From positions 309,001 to 373,000 of the forward strand of contig CAUYUJ010014180.1 in assembly GCA_963575745.1 (NCBI GenBank): 64,000 bases of DNA, read 5' to 3'. The translations under genes were made by a program, and so were the position numbers. This document shows positions 9,931 to 21,660 of the stretch, piece after piece. A model generated the notes under the pieces. It was not told the DNA's origin. It ran no database searches and saw nothing but the letters and a program-made list of their open reading frames with translations. Position 1 is the stretch's first letter. Every line of letters begins with the position of its first letter. The stretch is from Prorocentrum cordatum. Taxonomy: Eukaryota; Sar; Dinophyceae; Prorocentrales; Prorocentraceae.

Positions 9931-11794
9931 TGGGCACCTCCCCCGGGGCGCGGATCCACCGGATCTGTCCGGATCTGTCCGGAAACGGTGCCGGAGGCCG
10001 CTCTGGGCTCCTCTGGGCACCTCCCCCGGGGCCGGTTTTGTGAGGATGTCTCAAGCGAGGGCGCCGGTTGGGATTCGTCACCGCGGATCCAGCGGATCCA
10101 GCGGATCCACCGGATCTGTCCGGAAACGGTGCCGGAGGCCGCTCTGGGCTCCTCTGGGCACCTCCCCCGGGGCCGGTTTTGTGAGGATGTCTCAAGCGAG
10201 GGCGCCGGTTTGGGATTCGTCGGCGGATCCAGCGGATCTGTCCGGAAACGGTGCCGGAGGCCGCTCTGGGCTCCTCTGGGCACCGCCCCCGGAGCCGGTT
10301 TTGTGAGGATGTCTCAAGCGAAGGCGCCGGTTTGGGATTCGTCGGCGGATCCACCGGATCTGTCCGGAAACGGTGCCGGAGGCCGCTCTGGGCTCCTCTG
10401 GGCACCGCCCCCGGGGCCGGTTTTGTGAGGATGTCTCAAGCGAGGGCGCCGGTTTGGGATTCGTCCCCGGATCCAGCGGATCTGTCCGGAAACGGTGCCG
10501 GAGGCCGCTCTGGGCTCCTCTGGGCACCGCCCCCGGGGCCGGTTTTGTGAGGATGTCTCAAGCGAGGGCGCCGGTTTGGGATTCGTCACCGGATCCAGCG
10601 GATCCAGCGGATCCGTCCGGAAACGGTGCTGGAGGCCGCTCTGGGCTCCTCTGGGCACCTCCCCCGGGGCCGGTTTTGTGAGGATGTCTCAAGCGAGGGC
10701 GCCGGTTTGGGATCCGTCACCGGATCCAGCGGATCCAACGGATCCACCGGATCTGTCCGGATCTGTCCGGAAACGGTGCGGAGGCCGCTCTGGGCTCCTC
10801 TGGGCACCTCCCCCGGGGCCGGTTTTGTGAGGATGTCTCAAGCGAGGGCGCCGGTTTGGGATTCGTCGGCGGATCCAGCGGATCTGTCCGGAAACGGTGC
10901 CGGAGGCCGCTCTGGGCTCCTCTGGGCACCGCCCCCGGAGCCGGTTTTGTGAGGATGTCTCAAGCGAAGGCGCCGGTTTGGGATTCGTCGGCGGATCCAC
11001 CGGATCTGTCCGGATCCACGGATCTGTCCGGAGGAAACGGTGCCGGAGGCCGCTCTGGGCTCCTCTGGGCACCGCAGGATAATGGGTTTTGGGGGAAGAT
11101 GTCTCAAGCGAGGGCGCCGGTTTGGGATTCGTCGGCGGATCCATTGGATCCAGCGGGTCTGTCCGGAAACGGTGCCGGAGGCCGCTCTGGGCTCCTCTGG
11201 GCACCTCCCCCGGGGCCGGTTTTGTGAGGATGTCTCAGCGAGGGCGCCGGTTTGGGATTCGTCGGCGGATCCACCGGATCCACCGGATCCAGCGGATCTG
11301 TCCGGAAACGGTGCCGGAGGCCGCTCTGGGCTCCTCTGGGCACCTCCCCCGGGGCCGGTTTTGTGTGGATGTCTCACGCGAGGGCGCCGGTTTGGGATTC
11401 GTCCCCGGATCCAGCGGATCCACCGATCCACGGAATCACTCGGTTCTGTCCGGAAACGTGACGGCAGGCCGCTCTGGGCTCCTCTGGGCACCGCCACCCG
11501 GGGCCCGGTTTTGTGAGGATGTCTCAAGCGGGAGGGCCGCGGTTTGGGATCGGGGTTGGTTCTTTGGGATCGTCGGCGGATCCACGGATCCACCGGATCC
11601 ACCGGATTCTTGTCCGGAATCGGTGCCGGAGGGCCGCTCTGGGTCCTTGGGCACCGCCACAGGGGGCAAGGTTTTGTGAGGATGTCTCAAGCGAGGCTTT
11701 CGTCGGCGGATTCCATTTCCGGTCCACGGATCCACCAATCCACCGGAGTTCTGTCCGGAAAACCGGTGCGGACGGCCGCTCTGGGCTTCCTCTG
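9931..11794 (+). repeat. 122-bp minisatellite, left array, copy 1
   Basis: About 13 tandem units of 122 bp. Landmarks per unit are CCGGATCTGTCCGGAAACGG, GGCCGCTCTGGGCTCCTCTG, TTTTGTGAGGATGTCTCAAG, and one to three GGATCCA(C/G)C hexamer-like repeats that vary in number and cause most length variation. The array starts mid-unit at the microsatellite. The last units (from about 11430) carry many indels. Stop-free frames across it are artefacts of the period. Confidence 0.9.
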
Positions 11795-11835
11795 CTTTGA
11801 TTCGTTCGGGCGGCTGTAAGTGCGTTAAAGTGCGT
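11795..11835 (+). repeat. Left terminal inverted repeat, degraded
   Basis: CTTTGATTCGTTCGGGCGGC and the following bases align with the 39-bp left TIR of copy 2 with several indels. Confidence 0.7.
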
Positions 11836-12231
11836 TTCATCTTAAATAATTCTTATTATGCCATGGCGCGATTTAGACTTGTTGATTCGCGGCACTCGCG
11901 CATCTCATGTGTGCTTATGCAATACTTATGGTGTTTGTAAGTGTAGATGTAAGTAATATACTAAGTTAGATATCTCTGCTAAGTCGATGGGGCTGAACAT
12001 ATTCGTGTTTTTGCTAATCATTTGCGTATTTTTTATTCTTAACTTTTTTGAAATCCATTGAATTTCCGTCGTTGTTGTTGTTCAGTTGTTCAGGACCGAG
12101 GCGCCGCAGGTATTTGCTGTACCTCGCGGCCGCGGCGCTGCGGGCTGCGCGCATGCCCGCGGGGAGGGGGGAGGGAAGGAGGAAAATGTTTATCCATGTG
12201 TCTTCGGCCCTCCCTTATCCCCCCTTTCCTT
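11836..12231. other. Left subterminal AT-rich region
   Basis: Unlike the GC-rich interior. It contains CTAAGTCGATGGGGCTG (11979-11995), which reappears inverted near the right end (25714-25730). No gene seen. Confidence 0.55.
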
Positions 12232-12575
12232 AGGCGGCGCACCGCCTTCTCCTCCGTCGCCTCGTCCTCCGTCGGCGGTAATCCGCCTTCTCCCCCCCCC
12301 ATGGCGGCAATCCGCCTTCTCCCCCTCCGTGGCGGCAAACCGCCTTTCTGGCGGCAAACCGCTTTCTCCTCCTTTGGCGGCAAACCGCCTACCCCTTCTG
12401 GCGGCAAACCGCCTTCTCCTCCTCTGGCGGCAAACCGCCTACCCCTTCTGGGGGCAAACCGCCTACTCCTCCTCTGGCGGCAAACCGCCTTCTCCTCCTC
12501 GTGGCGGGAAACCGCTTCTTCCCAACCGCCCGATCGGCGGCTTGCTTTGCCGCCTCCTTCCACCCCCTCGGCGGC
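12232..12575. repeat. Microhairpin cluster upstream of gene A
   Basis: About ten GGCGG-loop-CCGCC palindromes with loops such as CAAA, TAAT and CAAT, separated by pyrimidine-rich spacers. Confidence 0.85.
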
Positions 12576-12720
12576 AAGCCGCCCACCCTTTCCCCCCTCC
12601 CCTCCCTGGCCTCTCCTTGACCCACCCTCCCCCATAGCTCTCTTCTTCCCCCCCGCGCACCCTTCGGCACCCCCTCCCCCGCCCCCCCTTCGACACTCTC
12701 CCCCCTGCGCCCCCCCTCAC

Positions 12721-12862
12721 CCAGGAGGAGGAGGAGGAGGAGGAGGAGGGAGAGGAGGAAGAGGAGAAGGAGGAGGAGGAGGAGGGGGAGGAGGGGGAGG
12801 AGGGGGAGGAGGAGGAGGAGGAGGAGGGGGAGGAGGAGGAGGAGCAGGAAGAGCAGGAGTAG
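12721..12862 (+). repeat. GAG microsatellite upstream of gene A
   Basis: Imperfect GAG/GGGGAG tract, shorter in copy 2. Probably 5' non-coding. It would encode poly-Glu in the open frame that runs into gene A. Confidence 0.8.
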
Positions 12863-12981
12863 GATATGTCCGTCGCACGCGCGTTGGCTCGATCCGTTTT
12901 TGGCGAGCCCTCCTCCGAGGGCTGTGCGCGCGCGGGGAGTCGCGCACTCCGCTCGGCGCGCGGTCGCGCCGCATCGCTGCC

Positions 12982-15079
12982 ATGGAGGGCATCCTTCGAG
13001 GCCGCCTGGAGGAGGCGCGGGCGGCGTTCGTAGCGCGCGGCAGTGCGACGGAGCACCTTCCTGCCTGCATCCAGGCGGCGACGTCCCAGCGCTGGTCGCA
13101 GCTCCAGAGTGCGCAGTTTGCTGCTTTGTGCGGCGGCGTGGGGTGGGCGCAGTCCGAGCTGGGAGACTTCTTGCAGGCTCTGTCGTCGGGCAGCCTGCAG
13201 GGGAGGAAGCTCCAGAACTACGAGGGGTTCTTTGAATTTCTGACGCCTCAGTTGTGGGAGTTCGTGCTCTCGCCGCATTCGGGCTTCACTGCCAAGATGG
13301 CGGCGTTCTCAGAGCACCTCGGGGCGCTTGGCCTGAGGCATCCGAGCTGCCCGACGGCCGCCAATATGGCAGCATTCTTGTTGCTGGTGTGCAAGCAGAC
13401 AGGCGTGGAGACGGGCGTGATCACGAGGGAGCTGTTGCAGTCATATCTGGCCACAGTGAAATCCTCGTTCAAGAATCTCGTGGCGACGATGCCGCCGCCC
13501 AGGGATGGCATCCAGGCACTCCCCATCACGCCTGGGAGGCTCCAGTCTCAGTACCCCATCACGTACGTCGACGCCTTCCCGCCAGGTGTTGGAGCTACGG
13601 CGCCGCAGATAAATCCCGTCGAGATGGTGACGATTGCGAAGCTGATTAATCTCCGTGCAGGGAAGAAGAGCGGCCACCTCGCGCTGCCCGCGCCTGCGCC
13701 CGCCCGCGGCGGGCTGCAGCCATCCCACGGCCCAGGCGGCGGCTCTCCTCAGCAGCACCTCCCCATCGCGGCGGCCGATTCGTTCTCTGGGCGCTGGCCG
13801 ACGGCTCCGCGGGGAATAACAGAACGCATTCCCCCGCGGGACACCTGGTATTGGGTCGAGGGGTGGGTTCCTGGATCGGCGCGGGGTACGTTTCTGGATG
13901 CCTGGATGGAGGGCGTGTTGTGAAATATTCCCCCCCCCATCCCCCTAGGGGGATGGGGGGGGGGGGGGATATTTTCGTTCGGCGGTGATCCGCCTGATTT
14001 CAGGTGGGGCTTTCGCGCAGCGGCGGCCGCTGGCCCAACCCAGCCATCCAGCTGATCGACCGCTCGCAGACGCAGCAGCCGCGGGAGCCGTTGCAAGAAC
14101 GAGCAGGTTCGAACCACCAGCTTTCGATGGCGGCGGGGAGTTCGGATGCGCCGTCGACGCAGCAACTGGCGGCACACGATGGCGGCAAACCCGCCGACTG
14201 TCAGCCGTTATCGAGCACCGCCGCCGCCCAAACGGCCTCGGTCAGCAAGAGCCGCGCGGCGAAGAAGCAGAAGAAGCATGAGCTGCCGATCGAGCTCGAC
14301 TCCGACTCCGACTTCGGCATCGTCGCCGTGACGCCGCCGCCCAAGGCTGAGAAGGTCGGCATCGCCGCAGGCTCTCTGAAGAAGACCCCGACGGAGGCGG
14401 CTCTGGCCATGGTCGCGGCCATGGATAAGAGGACGAAGGCGGTCAAGAAGAAAAAGAACGCCGAGGCGGTGAAGGCCCCCACGCTTGCCACGGGCAATGC
14501 TGCTAAGAAGACGACGCCGCCTGGCAATGACAACGCGGCAAAGAAGACGACGCCGCCTGCCACGGGCTACGTGGCTAAGAAGACGCCGCTCCCCACGGGC
14601 AAGAAGACGGACGGCGCGGCTGGGAAGGACAAGCAGCGCAAGTGGGCGAAGCCGAGGTGGGAGTTGCAGACCACACGCAACTTGGCGAGCGGGGTTGAAC
14701 CTCCCACCGATGAGGCGTCGGGCGCGCGCGGCGATTCCCAGCAGCCCCGCTGGGGTCGCAGTTTGCGCGCCCGCCGCCTTTCAGGCGACTGTTCATCGTT
14801 GCTCCGCCCCCCAGGTGCAGTTCCGCAGCGGCAGGGTCGGCGTCCCTTGCAGCAACGTCAGCCTGAAGTACATCGCGGGCGATGAGGCCGACAAGGCCAG
14901 ATTCTCACCGACGCCCTTCTCGACGCCCTCCTCCGCGCTCTCTTCATTTTCGCCCCTGCCTCGGCGCCCCCTCCGCCCCCTGCTGCCTCGTTGCGCCCGA
15001 TCGCTCCGAGGCCAGGGCCATCGCGGAGGCGGAGGAGCTGGTCAAGAAGGAGCTCGCCGCCAGGGCGCGCGGCGAGTAA
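12982..15079 (+). CDS. Gene A, four exons, unassigned protein
   Basis: Same structure as the copy-2 gene: exons 12982-13790, 14021-14684, 14815-14895 and 15011-15079, all with GC-AG introns, giving 540 codons plus TAA. The frame is intact in this copy, with only a few substitutions relative to copy 2 (for example Cys for Gly in the ALCGGVGW segment and Cys for Gly in VPCSN). The start is the ATG in GCTGCCATGG, the first Met after the GAG tract. Full description is given with the copy-2 gene. Confidence 0.6.
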
Positions 15080-15142
15080 TTCGCGCTACGACTCTTCAAC
15101 TCTCCAGGCCAACGGGGCGGCCTCGGGATAACAAAAAGGTCG

Positions 15143-15275
15143 TGGTGATATGCCGCCTCGTGGCGGATATGCCGCCTTGTAGCGCAGCCTTCTCGCCTTC
15201 CAACTCGTGGCGGACATGCCGCCCCCGCCCCACCCCATTGCGCTCCTCCGCCCTTCAGGCGGACATGCCGCCGCC
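15143..15275. repeat. Microhairpins between genes A and B
   Basis: GTGGCGGATATGCCGCC and similar. The first one is damaged here (GTGGTGATATGCCGCC) but intact in copy 2. The rest of the A-B gap (15276-15842) shows nothing I can name. Confidence 0.8.
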
Positions 15276-15842
15276 CCCCTCCCCTAATCGGCCCACTCCG
15301 CGCCCCCGCGCCACGTCCCTGCGCCCCCCTCTCCGCTGTCAGGCACTGGATCCCACGCCAACTAACGTCGGGGAGACGCCCTCTGCTCGAACGGCGAAGG
15401 CGTTCACCCAGAATGGCATGGGCGCGCGCGAAGGCACCGACGTTGCCACCGCCCGTTCAACGACGAAAACAAGTGAACCAAGACCTGCGCATTCAAAGGG
15501 ACACCAGTTCACTTATATTTCTGGTTCCCAATGCCACCCTCACTCTGCCCCCTCCCCCGAGACCCCGTCGCAAGAACCAGCGGGGCCCTTCTGAGAGGCC
15601 CCCGAGGGCTCGAGGAGCTCCAAGACTTCAATGGGTCCAAGGGCAACCCCCTCCCCCTCCTCCCGAAGTCTCGCTTCCGCGTCCGATTCCATTTCGGTTC
15701 AAGCCCGCGGCCCGCGGGTGCCCGCGAGCCCGCGCGGGGTCGGCCCCCCCCCTTCGCGCCGACGCGTGGGCTGGGGCCCGCGCGCCGAGGCTGCGCCGCA
15801 GCCACCGCGTCGCGCTCGGCGCCTCGCACTGCGGCCGCGGCC

Positions 15843-16886
15843 ATGGCAGACAGCGACAGCGCGGTCGACGCGTTGGAGGCAGCTGCATCGCCAAAACAAG
15901 TGGCCCCGCGTGCGGTAGCCAGGGACGCGCGCATCGCGCGCGAAACAGGCTGGCCGCTCTCGGTCGAACTGTTTTGGCGATTCGGCGCAGGAGATGTTCG
16001 GGCCAGCGATGCAGTTGCTCTCCGACCTTGCGGGCGTGGACAACAACGCAGGGGATCGGTCTTCCTCCGCCAGCGGCAGTCGGCCAGCCAGCGCGCCCAC
16101 GTTGGCGGCACAGCCAGCGCGATCGCGCAGCCCGCGCCACCCGCGGGCACCGTCGACGCCGCCGCGCAGGCGGGGGCCGACGTCACCGCCGCGGGACCCG
16201 CGGCAGCGGCCTTTCCCGCCCTCGGCTCTCGTGAAGGAGCTCGCGTCGCACATGCGGGGCGCGACGCCTGTGGTGGAAGAGCCCCCGAGGCGGTGGAGGC
16301 GCATCCCAGCGCGGTGGAGGCGTTCAGGGCGCAGCTGCGAGCCTGGCTGAGCGACCCCGTTGGGAATCCCATCGACTGGCGGTCGGAGACCGTGCTCGCC
16401 GTGCTCAAGGAGTACCAGATGAAGTACGACTACAAGAAGTTCCGCGACCGCGGCCCGCCTGGCCCCGCCATGGGCGGGCCGCAGACGGGGCAGGGCCAGG
16501 CGTGGCGCGCCAATGCGAAGCGCTGGGGGAACCGAGGTGGCGCAAAGCGCGAGATGTACGCGAAGCTGCACGGCAACAAGGCAGTGCCGCGGGTGCGCGA
16601 GGCGCACGTCCCCAAGCCTCAGCTGATGCATCGGGAGCCCAAGGCGCCGAACTTGCCCAAGACGATGCCTCAGCAGGCGCCGTGGAGGACTGGCATTATG
16701 AACCCTCCAGTTCCGCCTCCGCCGCCGAAGACCATGGGGCCGCCGCCGCCGAAGACCAGGCAGCCGCCAGCAGGGAAGCCCAGCATGGTGCAGCCGAGGG
16801 CAGGGCGTCGGCAGCAGCCGACAAGCAAGATGGCACCACCGCCAGCGAAGCCGCGCCCGCCCGCCCGCCGAGATGTCTTCTTGTAG
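15843..16886 (+). pseudogene. Gene B, frameshifted copy
   Basis: Counterpart of the intact copy-2 gene at 47228-48272. Exon 1 is 15843-15878 and exon 2 starts at 15991 after a GC-AG intron. One C is missing in the run at about 16281-16287 (GAGCCCCCGAGG against GAGCCCCCCGAGG). From the start codon the product would therefore lose the conserved C-terminal two-thirds, and the downstream frame is open only in a different register. The position and homopolymer context make a sequencing error as likely as real inactivation. Confidence 0.6.
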
Positions 16887-17047
16887 GGTGATCGCGTGGA
16901 CCTGCAAGCGGGCTGGGGCGCATAGCTTCCGTAATTCGAGCGCGGATAGTTGCAGCTATCCGCGCTGACGCGTCATGACGCGCCGCCTCTCCCCGCCTCG
17001 TCTCATCTCATCTCTCCTCCCCTCTCTTCGTTGCCGATCTATCTCGT

Positions 17048-17285
17048 TGGCGGACGCGCCGCCTCTCCCCGCCTGGCGGACAACCGCCGTTCAGATAAGA
17101 GCATCGGCGCATCGGGTTTGTTCTATGCGGTTGGAAAAAACCACCAGTCCTTCCCTGAGCCACCATTGGCGGCTAAACCGCCCTGAAGCCTCCATTGGCG
17201 GCCACGCCGCCCATTGGCGGCTAAACCGCCCATTGGCGGCCACGCCGCCCTGAGCCCTCCCTTGGCGGCTAAACCGCCGCCGCCG
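17048..17285. repeat. Microhairpin cluster between genes B and C
   Basis: Seven or so palindromes, several as near-tandem TTGGCGGCTAAACCGCC and TTGGCGGCCACGCCGCC units. Confidence 0.85.
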
Positions 17286-17437
17286 CCTGCTGGCATCCCG
17301 AAATGTGCGATGCCACCGCGCCTCTTACACATGTATGTTTTTGTTGTTGGGACGCTGTATCGGCTCGAATCTAGGCGCGCACAGGCTCGCGCCCCACGCC
17401 GCCCCTGCGCTAGCCGTGCACTTCTCGCCCTGCCGCC

Positions 17438-18075
17438 ATGGCAGGCCTGCAGGGCGAGAAGACCGTCATGTTCGGCTTCAAGTGCCCACAGAGCAGCAGC
17501 TGCAAAAGGGGCGGCAAGTGGTTCCAGGGAGAGACAGTGGAGGAGGCCAGGAACAAGCTGGTGAACCACCTTCTCGTGTCGCCGTACCACAGCTTGAGCG
17601 AGGACGAAGCGGAGGTAGCTGCTATCGCACTCGAGGCCGACTCGTGGGAAGTCGACCTCGCGGAGTGGCGCCAATGGGAGGAGGAGAAGGCCAACTGGGG
17701 CCCCGCCAAAAGGCGCAAGGGGGCGCCGAAGGTCGAGCTGGCGCCAATCCCTCCACAATCCCGCGTGGAGCGCTCGCACCAGCTGAAGGACGCGTTCTCG
17801 GGGGGCAGCGGATCGTCAGGCGCAGCTTCGTCAGCCACGGCGGGCATGAGGATGTCCACGGCGTTGGCCAGCCAGATGTCGCCCGATAGCATCGTGGTGC
17901 TCAACGGCACCAGTGCCAGGCTGTGCTCGACTCGTTGCGCCGCGCGCGTACTGCGACGCAGATGTGCGCCCAGATAGCGGAGCGCGCGGTGAACGCTTTC
18001 CGCCAAGAGGAGCAATGCATCGCCGAGTGCGAGGACGTGCTCGCGAGCTGGCTGGTGCGCAACGCGACCTCGTAG
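17438..18075 (+). pseudogene. Gene C, frameshifted copy
   Basis: Counterpart of the intact 212-aa gene at 48825-49463. It is open from ATG 17438 through the zinc-binding region. One C is missing at about 17912-17914 (GGCACCAGTG against GGCACCCAGTG), which replaces the last third of the protein with unrelated residues ending at 17977. The original stop is TAG 18073-18075. Substitutions elsewhere are few and mostly conservative. Confidence 0.65.
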
Positions 18076-18524
18076 GTGCAGGTGCACGGCTGGCAGCACT
18101 GATGTCGCCTCAGCAGCAGTAGCCTCATTCGCGCAGGCGGCGCGACGCGTCGGCCCTACACGCCCCCCTCCCACTCCTCCAACGCAATTTCAATCCACAC
18201 CCCTGTGTCAGAACATATTAGGACACCCCCACACACTCCATCCGCACTCAATTCGTGAAGGCCGCCACGCCGAGGTGAATTTTGGCCACGCAGGCGGCCG
18301 AGTAGCCGCCCCCCAATGCAAGGCGATATGGGGGCGAGTGGACGAGCGGAGCGGGAGGAAGGTGAGGGAACTTCGGCGGATAAGACAGGTGGGCGGTTGG
18401 ATGGGATTTGGCAAAAGGGCTGGGGGGAGAAAACTGCATCCGCATAAGAATGAGTGCGGCTATTTTCTGGATGTGCTGCATCGCCATGTCCGCCCACCCC
18501 CCCATCGCCTTGCATATGATGACG

Positions 18525-18640
18525 CTCAGGCAGCGCGCCCCGATTGCGCGCGCTCGCCCGTCTCTTCGCTGACGCTCAGGCAGCGCGCCTCGCTTCCGCG
18601 CTCGCCCGTCTTTTCGCTGCCGCTCAGGCAGCGGTTTGAA
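18525..18640 (+). repeat. About 58-bp tandem repeat
   Basis: Roughly two and a half units around CGCTCAGGCAGCG and GCTCGCCCGTCT in the C-D intergenic region. GGCAGCG and CGCTGAC form short inverted pairs. Confidence 0.6.
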
Positions 18641-18769
18641 GCACGCGGCGCCGTCCGCGGTCGGTAGCGCAGGGCGCCGCTCCGCCCCTGCTGCTCCGCT
18701 TAACTAACTCGGCGGACGTGCCGCTACGCCGCCGCCATGCACTGGCAAAAAAACGTGGGCTGTTATCAT

Positions 18770-18912
18770 ATGTTAGCATATGTTATCACGCGCCTGATAA
18801 CACCTGATAACACCTGATAACACCTGATAACATGTTATCAGGTGTTATCATGTGTTAGCATGGTGTTATCACACGCCTGATAACATATGATAACATATGA
18901 TAACATGTTGTC
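18770..18912. promoter_or_regulatory. Palindromic TGATAACA iteron block
   Basis: About fourteen TGTTATCA/TGATAACA sites in both orientations, including a large palindrome centred on CCTGATAACATGTTATCAGG. It lies about 340 bp upstream of gene D and is AT-rich in a GC-rich setting. A protein-binding or replication-type iteron role is inference from architecture only. Confidence 0.5.
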
Positions 18913-18999
18913 AATTTTGTGTGGTTGTCATGTTGCGCGCAATTCATTTCAGTATCCGTATCACCTCGTGCGTCCGCCACGCTTCGAGCGGCTAGTCCG

Positions 19000-19145
19000 C
19001 TGGCGGCCAATCCGCCTCCCTCGCCGCGCCCCTGCACCCTCTCAAGCGGCGAGTCCGCTGGCGGATATGCCGCCCCCTTCATACCTCACTCCACCCCTCC
19101 CTCCACCTTTGAAGCGGCTGTTCCGCTGGCGGCTATCCCGCCTCA
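19000..19145. repeat. Microhairpins upstream of gene D
   Basis: CTGGCGGCCAATCCGCC, CTGGCGGATATGCCGCC and AAGCGGCTGTTCCGCTGG. A further one (GGCGGTCACGCCGCC) directly precedes the gene D start codon. Confidence 0.8.
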
Positions 19146-19248
19146 CTTACCGCGCGTTTTCTTCGTCATCGCTTCGCGTCCAGCTCATCTTGGCATCAGG
19201 GCCGCGCGCGACGCGCGGCTTCTCGCGTGCCAAGGCGGTCACGCCGCC

Positions 19249-21185
19249 ATGGCGGGGACGCCGCCCGCTGAAGAACACCAGCAGCATTCTCTGGCAGTGA
19301 TGTTCGGAGCAGCCAGGCCGAAAAACAAGGGAGTGATGACCAAGGCGCCCGCAGCGAAGCCCCGTGGGAAAGCTAAGCTATCGGGGACGCTGATGACACT
19401 GACTGGACAGCTTGTGCCGCCGCTCGCATTGACCGACGCAGGGCCGCCGAAGGCACGCGGGAAAAGCAAAGGCAAGGGCAAAGGTAAGCACCCCGCAGCG
19501 TTGAGGACGGCTCGCAAAGCTGCGTCAGCCGCTGCTCCCGCCGAAGAACTGCCTCCTCAGGGCGCAGCGGCTTTGCCACCAGAGCCGGACGACGCAGCGT
19601 CAGAGGCGGCATCGGGCTCCGAGGAGCGCGGCGACGAGATTGGTTCCGAGCTCGGCGTAAAACAGGATGAGCTTGAGAGTGCCAAGCGTGAGCTTGAGGA
19701 GGAAGAGGCTCCACCGCAGTGCGCGGTAGCCAAGGTTGAGAATGAGGAGCGCTCGCCCGAGGCGGCAGCGCCGCAGGCGGAGGAGGAGGAGGCAGCTCAG
19801 GACGATCCGCCAGCAGGCGCTCCCAGGTAGGGGAGTTCGTGGATGTGCATGGCATCGGGCATAGCATCGTGCGTTGCAACCGCTGCTGTCGCACGGCAAA
19901 GGAGTGCAACTACAGGATCAGGGAGAAGGGCCAGTCGACTTACCAGTGCGACGCGTGCAACACGAACGGGGTGCGCCTTTCTCGGAGGTTCGGACAGTGG
20001 CCGCCAAAGTGTTTCGCCAAAATGAAGAGTGAGTTCAAGCAGCAGTTCTACAAGGATCTGGCAGAAGATCCTGGGCTGTCAAACCTCGATCGCATTGAAG
20101 CCTTCGTGGTCAGCTCAATCACTGTCCAACGGATGGAGGAGGAGCGCGTCCGCAAGGGTGGCAAGTACCTTCCGCTGAGGAAGTGGGCGCACGACGGCTT
20201 CGACGCGAAAAAGATTGAAGATAATGTGCAGGATAAGAGGTGGAACCCTGATCTCGGGGAGTGACGTACAGGCCGCAATTGGAGGCGGCCTGGAGCGAGA
20301 CAGTGGAGGCCGCAGTGCGCAACGAGCTGTGCACCGATAAGAGGACGCAGGCGAAGCAGAGCGGCCCGCGGGCAGCGGCCTCGACGGGCGTCGCAGAGCA
20401 CGGCGGCGACAAGGGCGACAGAAGAGACGAGAGCGACATGTCCAGATCCAGGCGGCGCCGCAGGCGCAGGTCTGACAGCCGCAGGAGGAGGAGGCGCAGC
20501 ATGAGCAGGCGCGACAGCAGGGGCAGGCGCGACAGCAGGAGCAGACGCCGCGACAGACGTCGCGACACCAACCTCAGCAGGAGCCGCTCGCGCGGCGACC
20601 GCGACAGGAGCAAGAGCCGCCGCAAGGGCAGGAGCAAGAGCCGCGGCAAGAGCAAGGACAGGAGCAAGAGCAGGCCGTTTGGGGTTTCAACGCAGGGGTG
20701 TCGCCTGGGCTTCGCATTCGTTTTCGGTTTCCGTTCAACTCTTCAGGTTCGGATCGGGTTATTGATTTCGCTCGGCTCGAAGTGTTGTCATTTTCGGACA
20801 ACCCCGAAGGCTCCGCAGGGATAAGGGCGCTGAGAAGGAGCGGAGGCGACAGGAAGCGAGGGAGAAGGCCGAGCAGGCCAAGAAGGAGACGCAGGAGAAA
20901 AACCTGGCGCTGAAGTGGATCGGCACCGCAACGAGGCTCGAGACAGAGCTGGACGGGTACCTCGAGCATGAGAAGGCGGACAAGGTGCCGTCATGGGTTG
21001 TGAAGAACGCGAAGGCGGCGAGGAAGTCTGTGGCAGTCATGAAGGCGGTGGCGCAGAAGCGCGTGCACAGCGGCGTGGCGTTGACGATCACGCAGGACGA
21101 GGCCATCAGCATCCAGAAGGTTGCGAGCTCGGCGGCGAGGGCCATCGCGGGGATGCTCAAGGAGGCGCAGAAGCACAGCACCTGA
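19249..21185 (+). pseudogene. Gene D, two frameshifts
   Basis: Counterpart of the intact copy-2 gene at 50637-52575. Two one-base deletions are seen here. One is in the C run near 19829 (GCTCCCAGG against GCTCCCCAGG). The other is at about 20262, where GGGAGTGACG against GGGAGTGGACG creates an immediate TGA. The GC-AG intron (20674-20818) and the second exon to TGA 21183-21185 are otherwise preserved, including the Arg/Ser domain. The protein would be truncated before its Cys-rich motif unless these are sequencing errors. Confidence 0.65.
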
Positions 21186-21276
21186 GCGCCCCATGGTGGC
21201 CCAGTACATCATGAAGTACGGCCTGAAAAAGGTGGAGAAGGACCCGAATAAGCCGCGGCCGCTGGGCCGCTCGAGA

Positions 21277-21495
21277 GCAGGGGCGGCAGTTGGGCCGCTC
21301 CTGACGAGGTGTGTGATTTCGTATATACAATTGTTATTGTTGGTGAAAAAAACATTTCCACCGCCACCCCACTCGTTACCACCGCAGCCCTTCGTTTGGC
21401 GGGGATGCCGCCTTTCCACTCTCGCAAGCCCTTGGCGGACATGCCGCCTTGCCTTCATTTGGCGGAGATGCCGCATTTGCTGCTCATCGCGCTCC
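21277..21495 (+). repeat. Internal direct repeat R1
   Basis: About 215 bp, repeated at 21661-21886. It contains GGTGTGTGATTTCGTA, an AT-rich ACAATTGTTATTGTTG stretch and three microhairpins. Confidence 0.85.
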
Positions 21496-21595
21496 GATGC
21501 CTCACTTGGCGAGGCGAAGCGCTTGCCTAACTCCCTCCTGCTCGAGCGCGTCCTGCCCGAGACCCTACCGCGCGAGCTGGGGCTCGCGAAGGCCA

Positions 21596-21635
21596 GCGAC
21601 ACCGTTGGGAATCCCATCGATTGGCGGTCGGAGAC
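21596..21635 (+). repeat. Fragment of gene B exon between R1 and R2
   Basis: About 40 bp matching gene B at 16351-16390 with two or three differences. Both would encode VGNPIDWRSET. Between R1 and R2 it lies outside any gene I can support. Confidence 0.7.
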
Positions 21636-21660
21636 GAAGCAGAGGCGAAGCAGCTCCTTG

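Noticed and set aside
9988-11679. Open frames across the 122-bp arrays (repeats of WAPLGTSPGAGFVRMSQARA type).
   Set aside because: The unit length is not a multiple of three and different frames are open in successive units. These are products of a stop-poor minisatellite.
12868-12893. A possible DinoSL-like string upstream of gene A (CCGTCGCACGCGCGTTGGCT).
   Set aside because: It matches only at the ends, with an insertion in the middle. Chance similarity cannot be excluded.
12058-13923. A 621-aa frame covering the microhairpins, the GAG tract and gene A exon 1 as one protein.
   Set aside because: The N-terminal 300 residues are translations of hairpins and simple repeats. ATG 12982 has better context and is where the copies behave as coding. 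The frame downstream of 13790 is intron under the four-exon model.
19178-19199. A possible DinoSL-like string upstream of gene D (ending CATCTTGGCATCAG).
   Set aside because: It needs several gaps to align with the leader, so it is far weaker than the relic before gene E.
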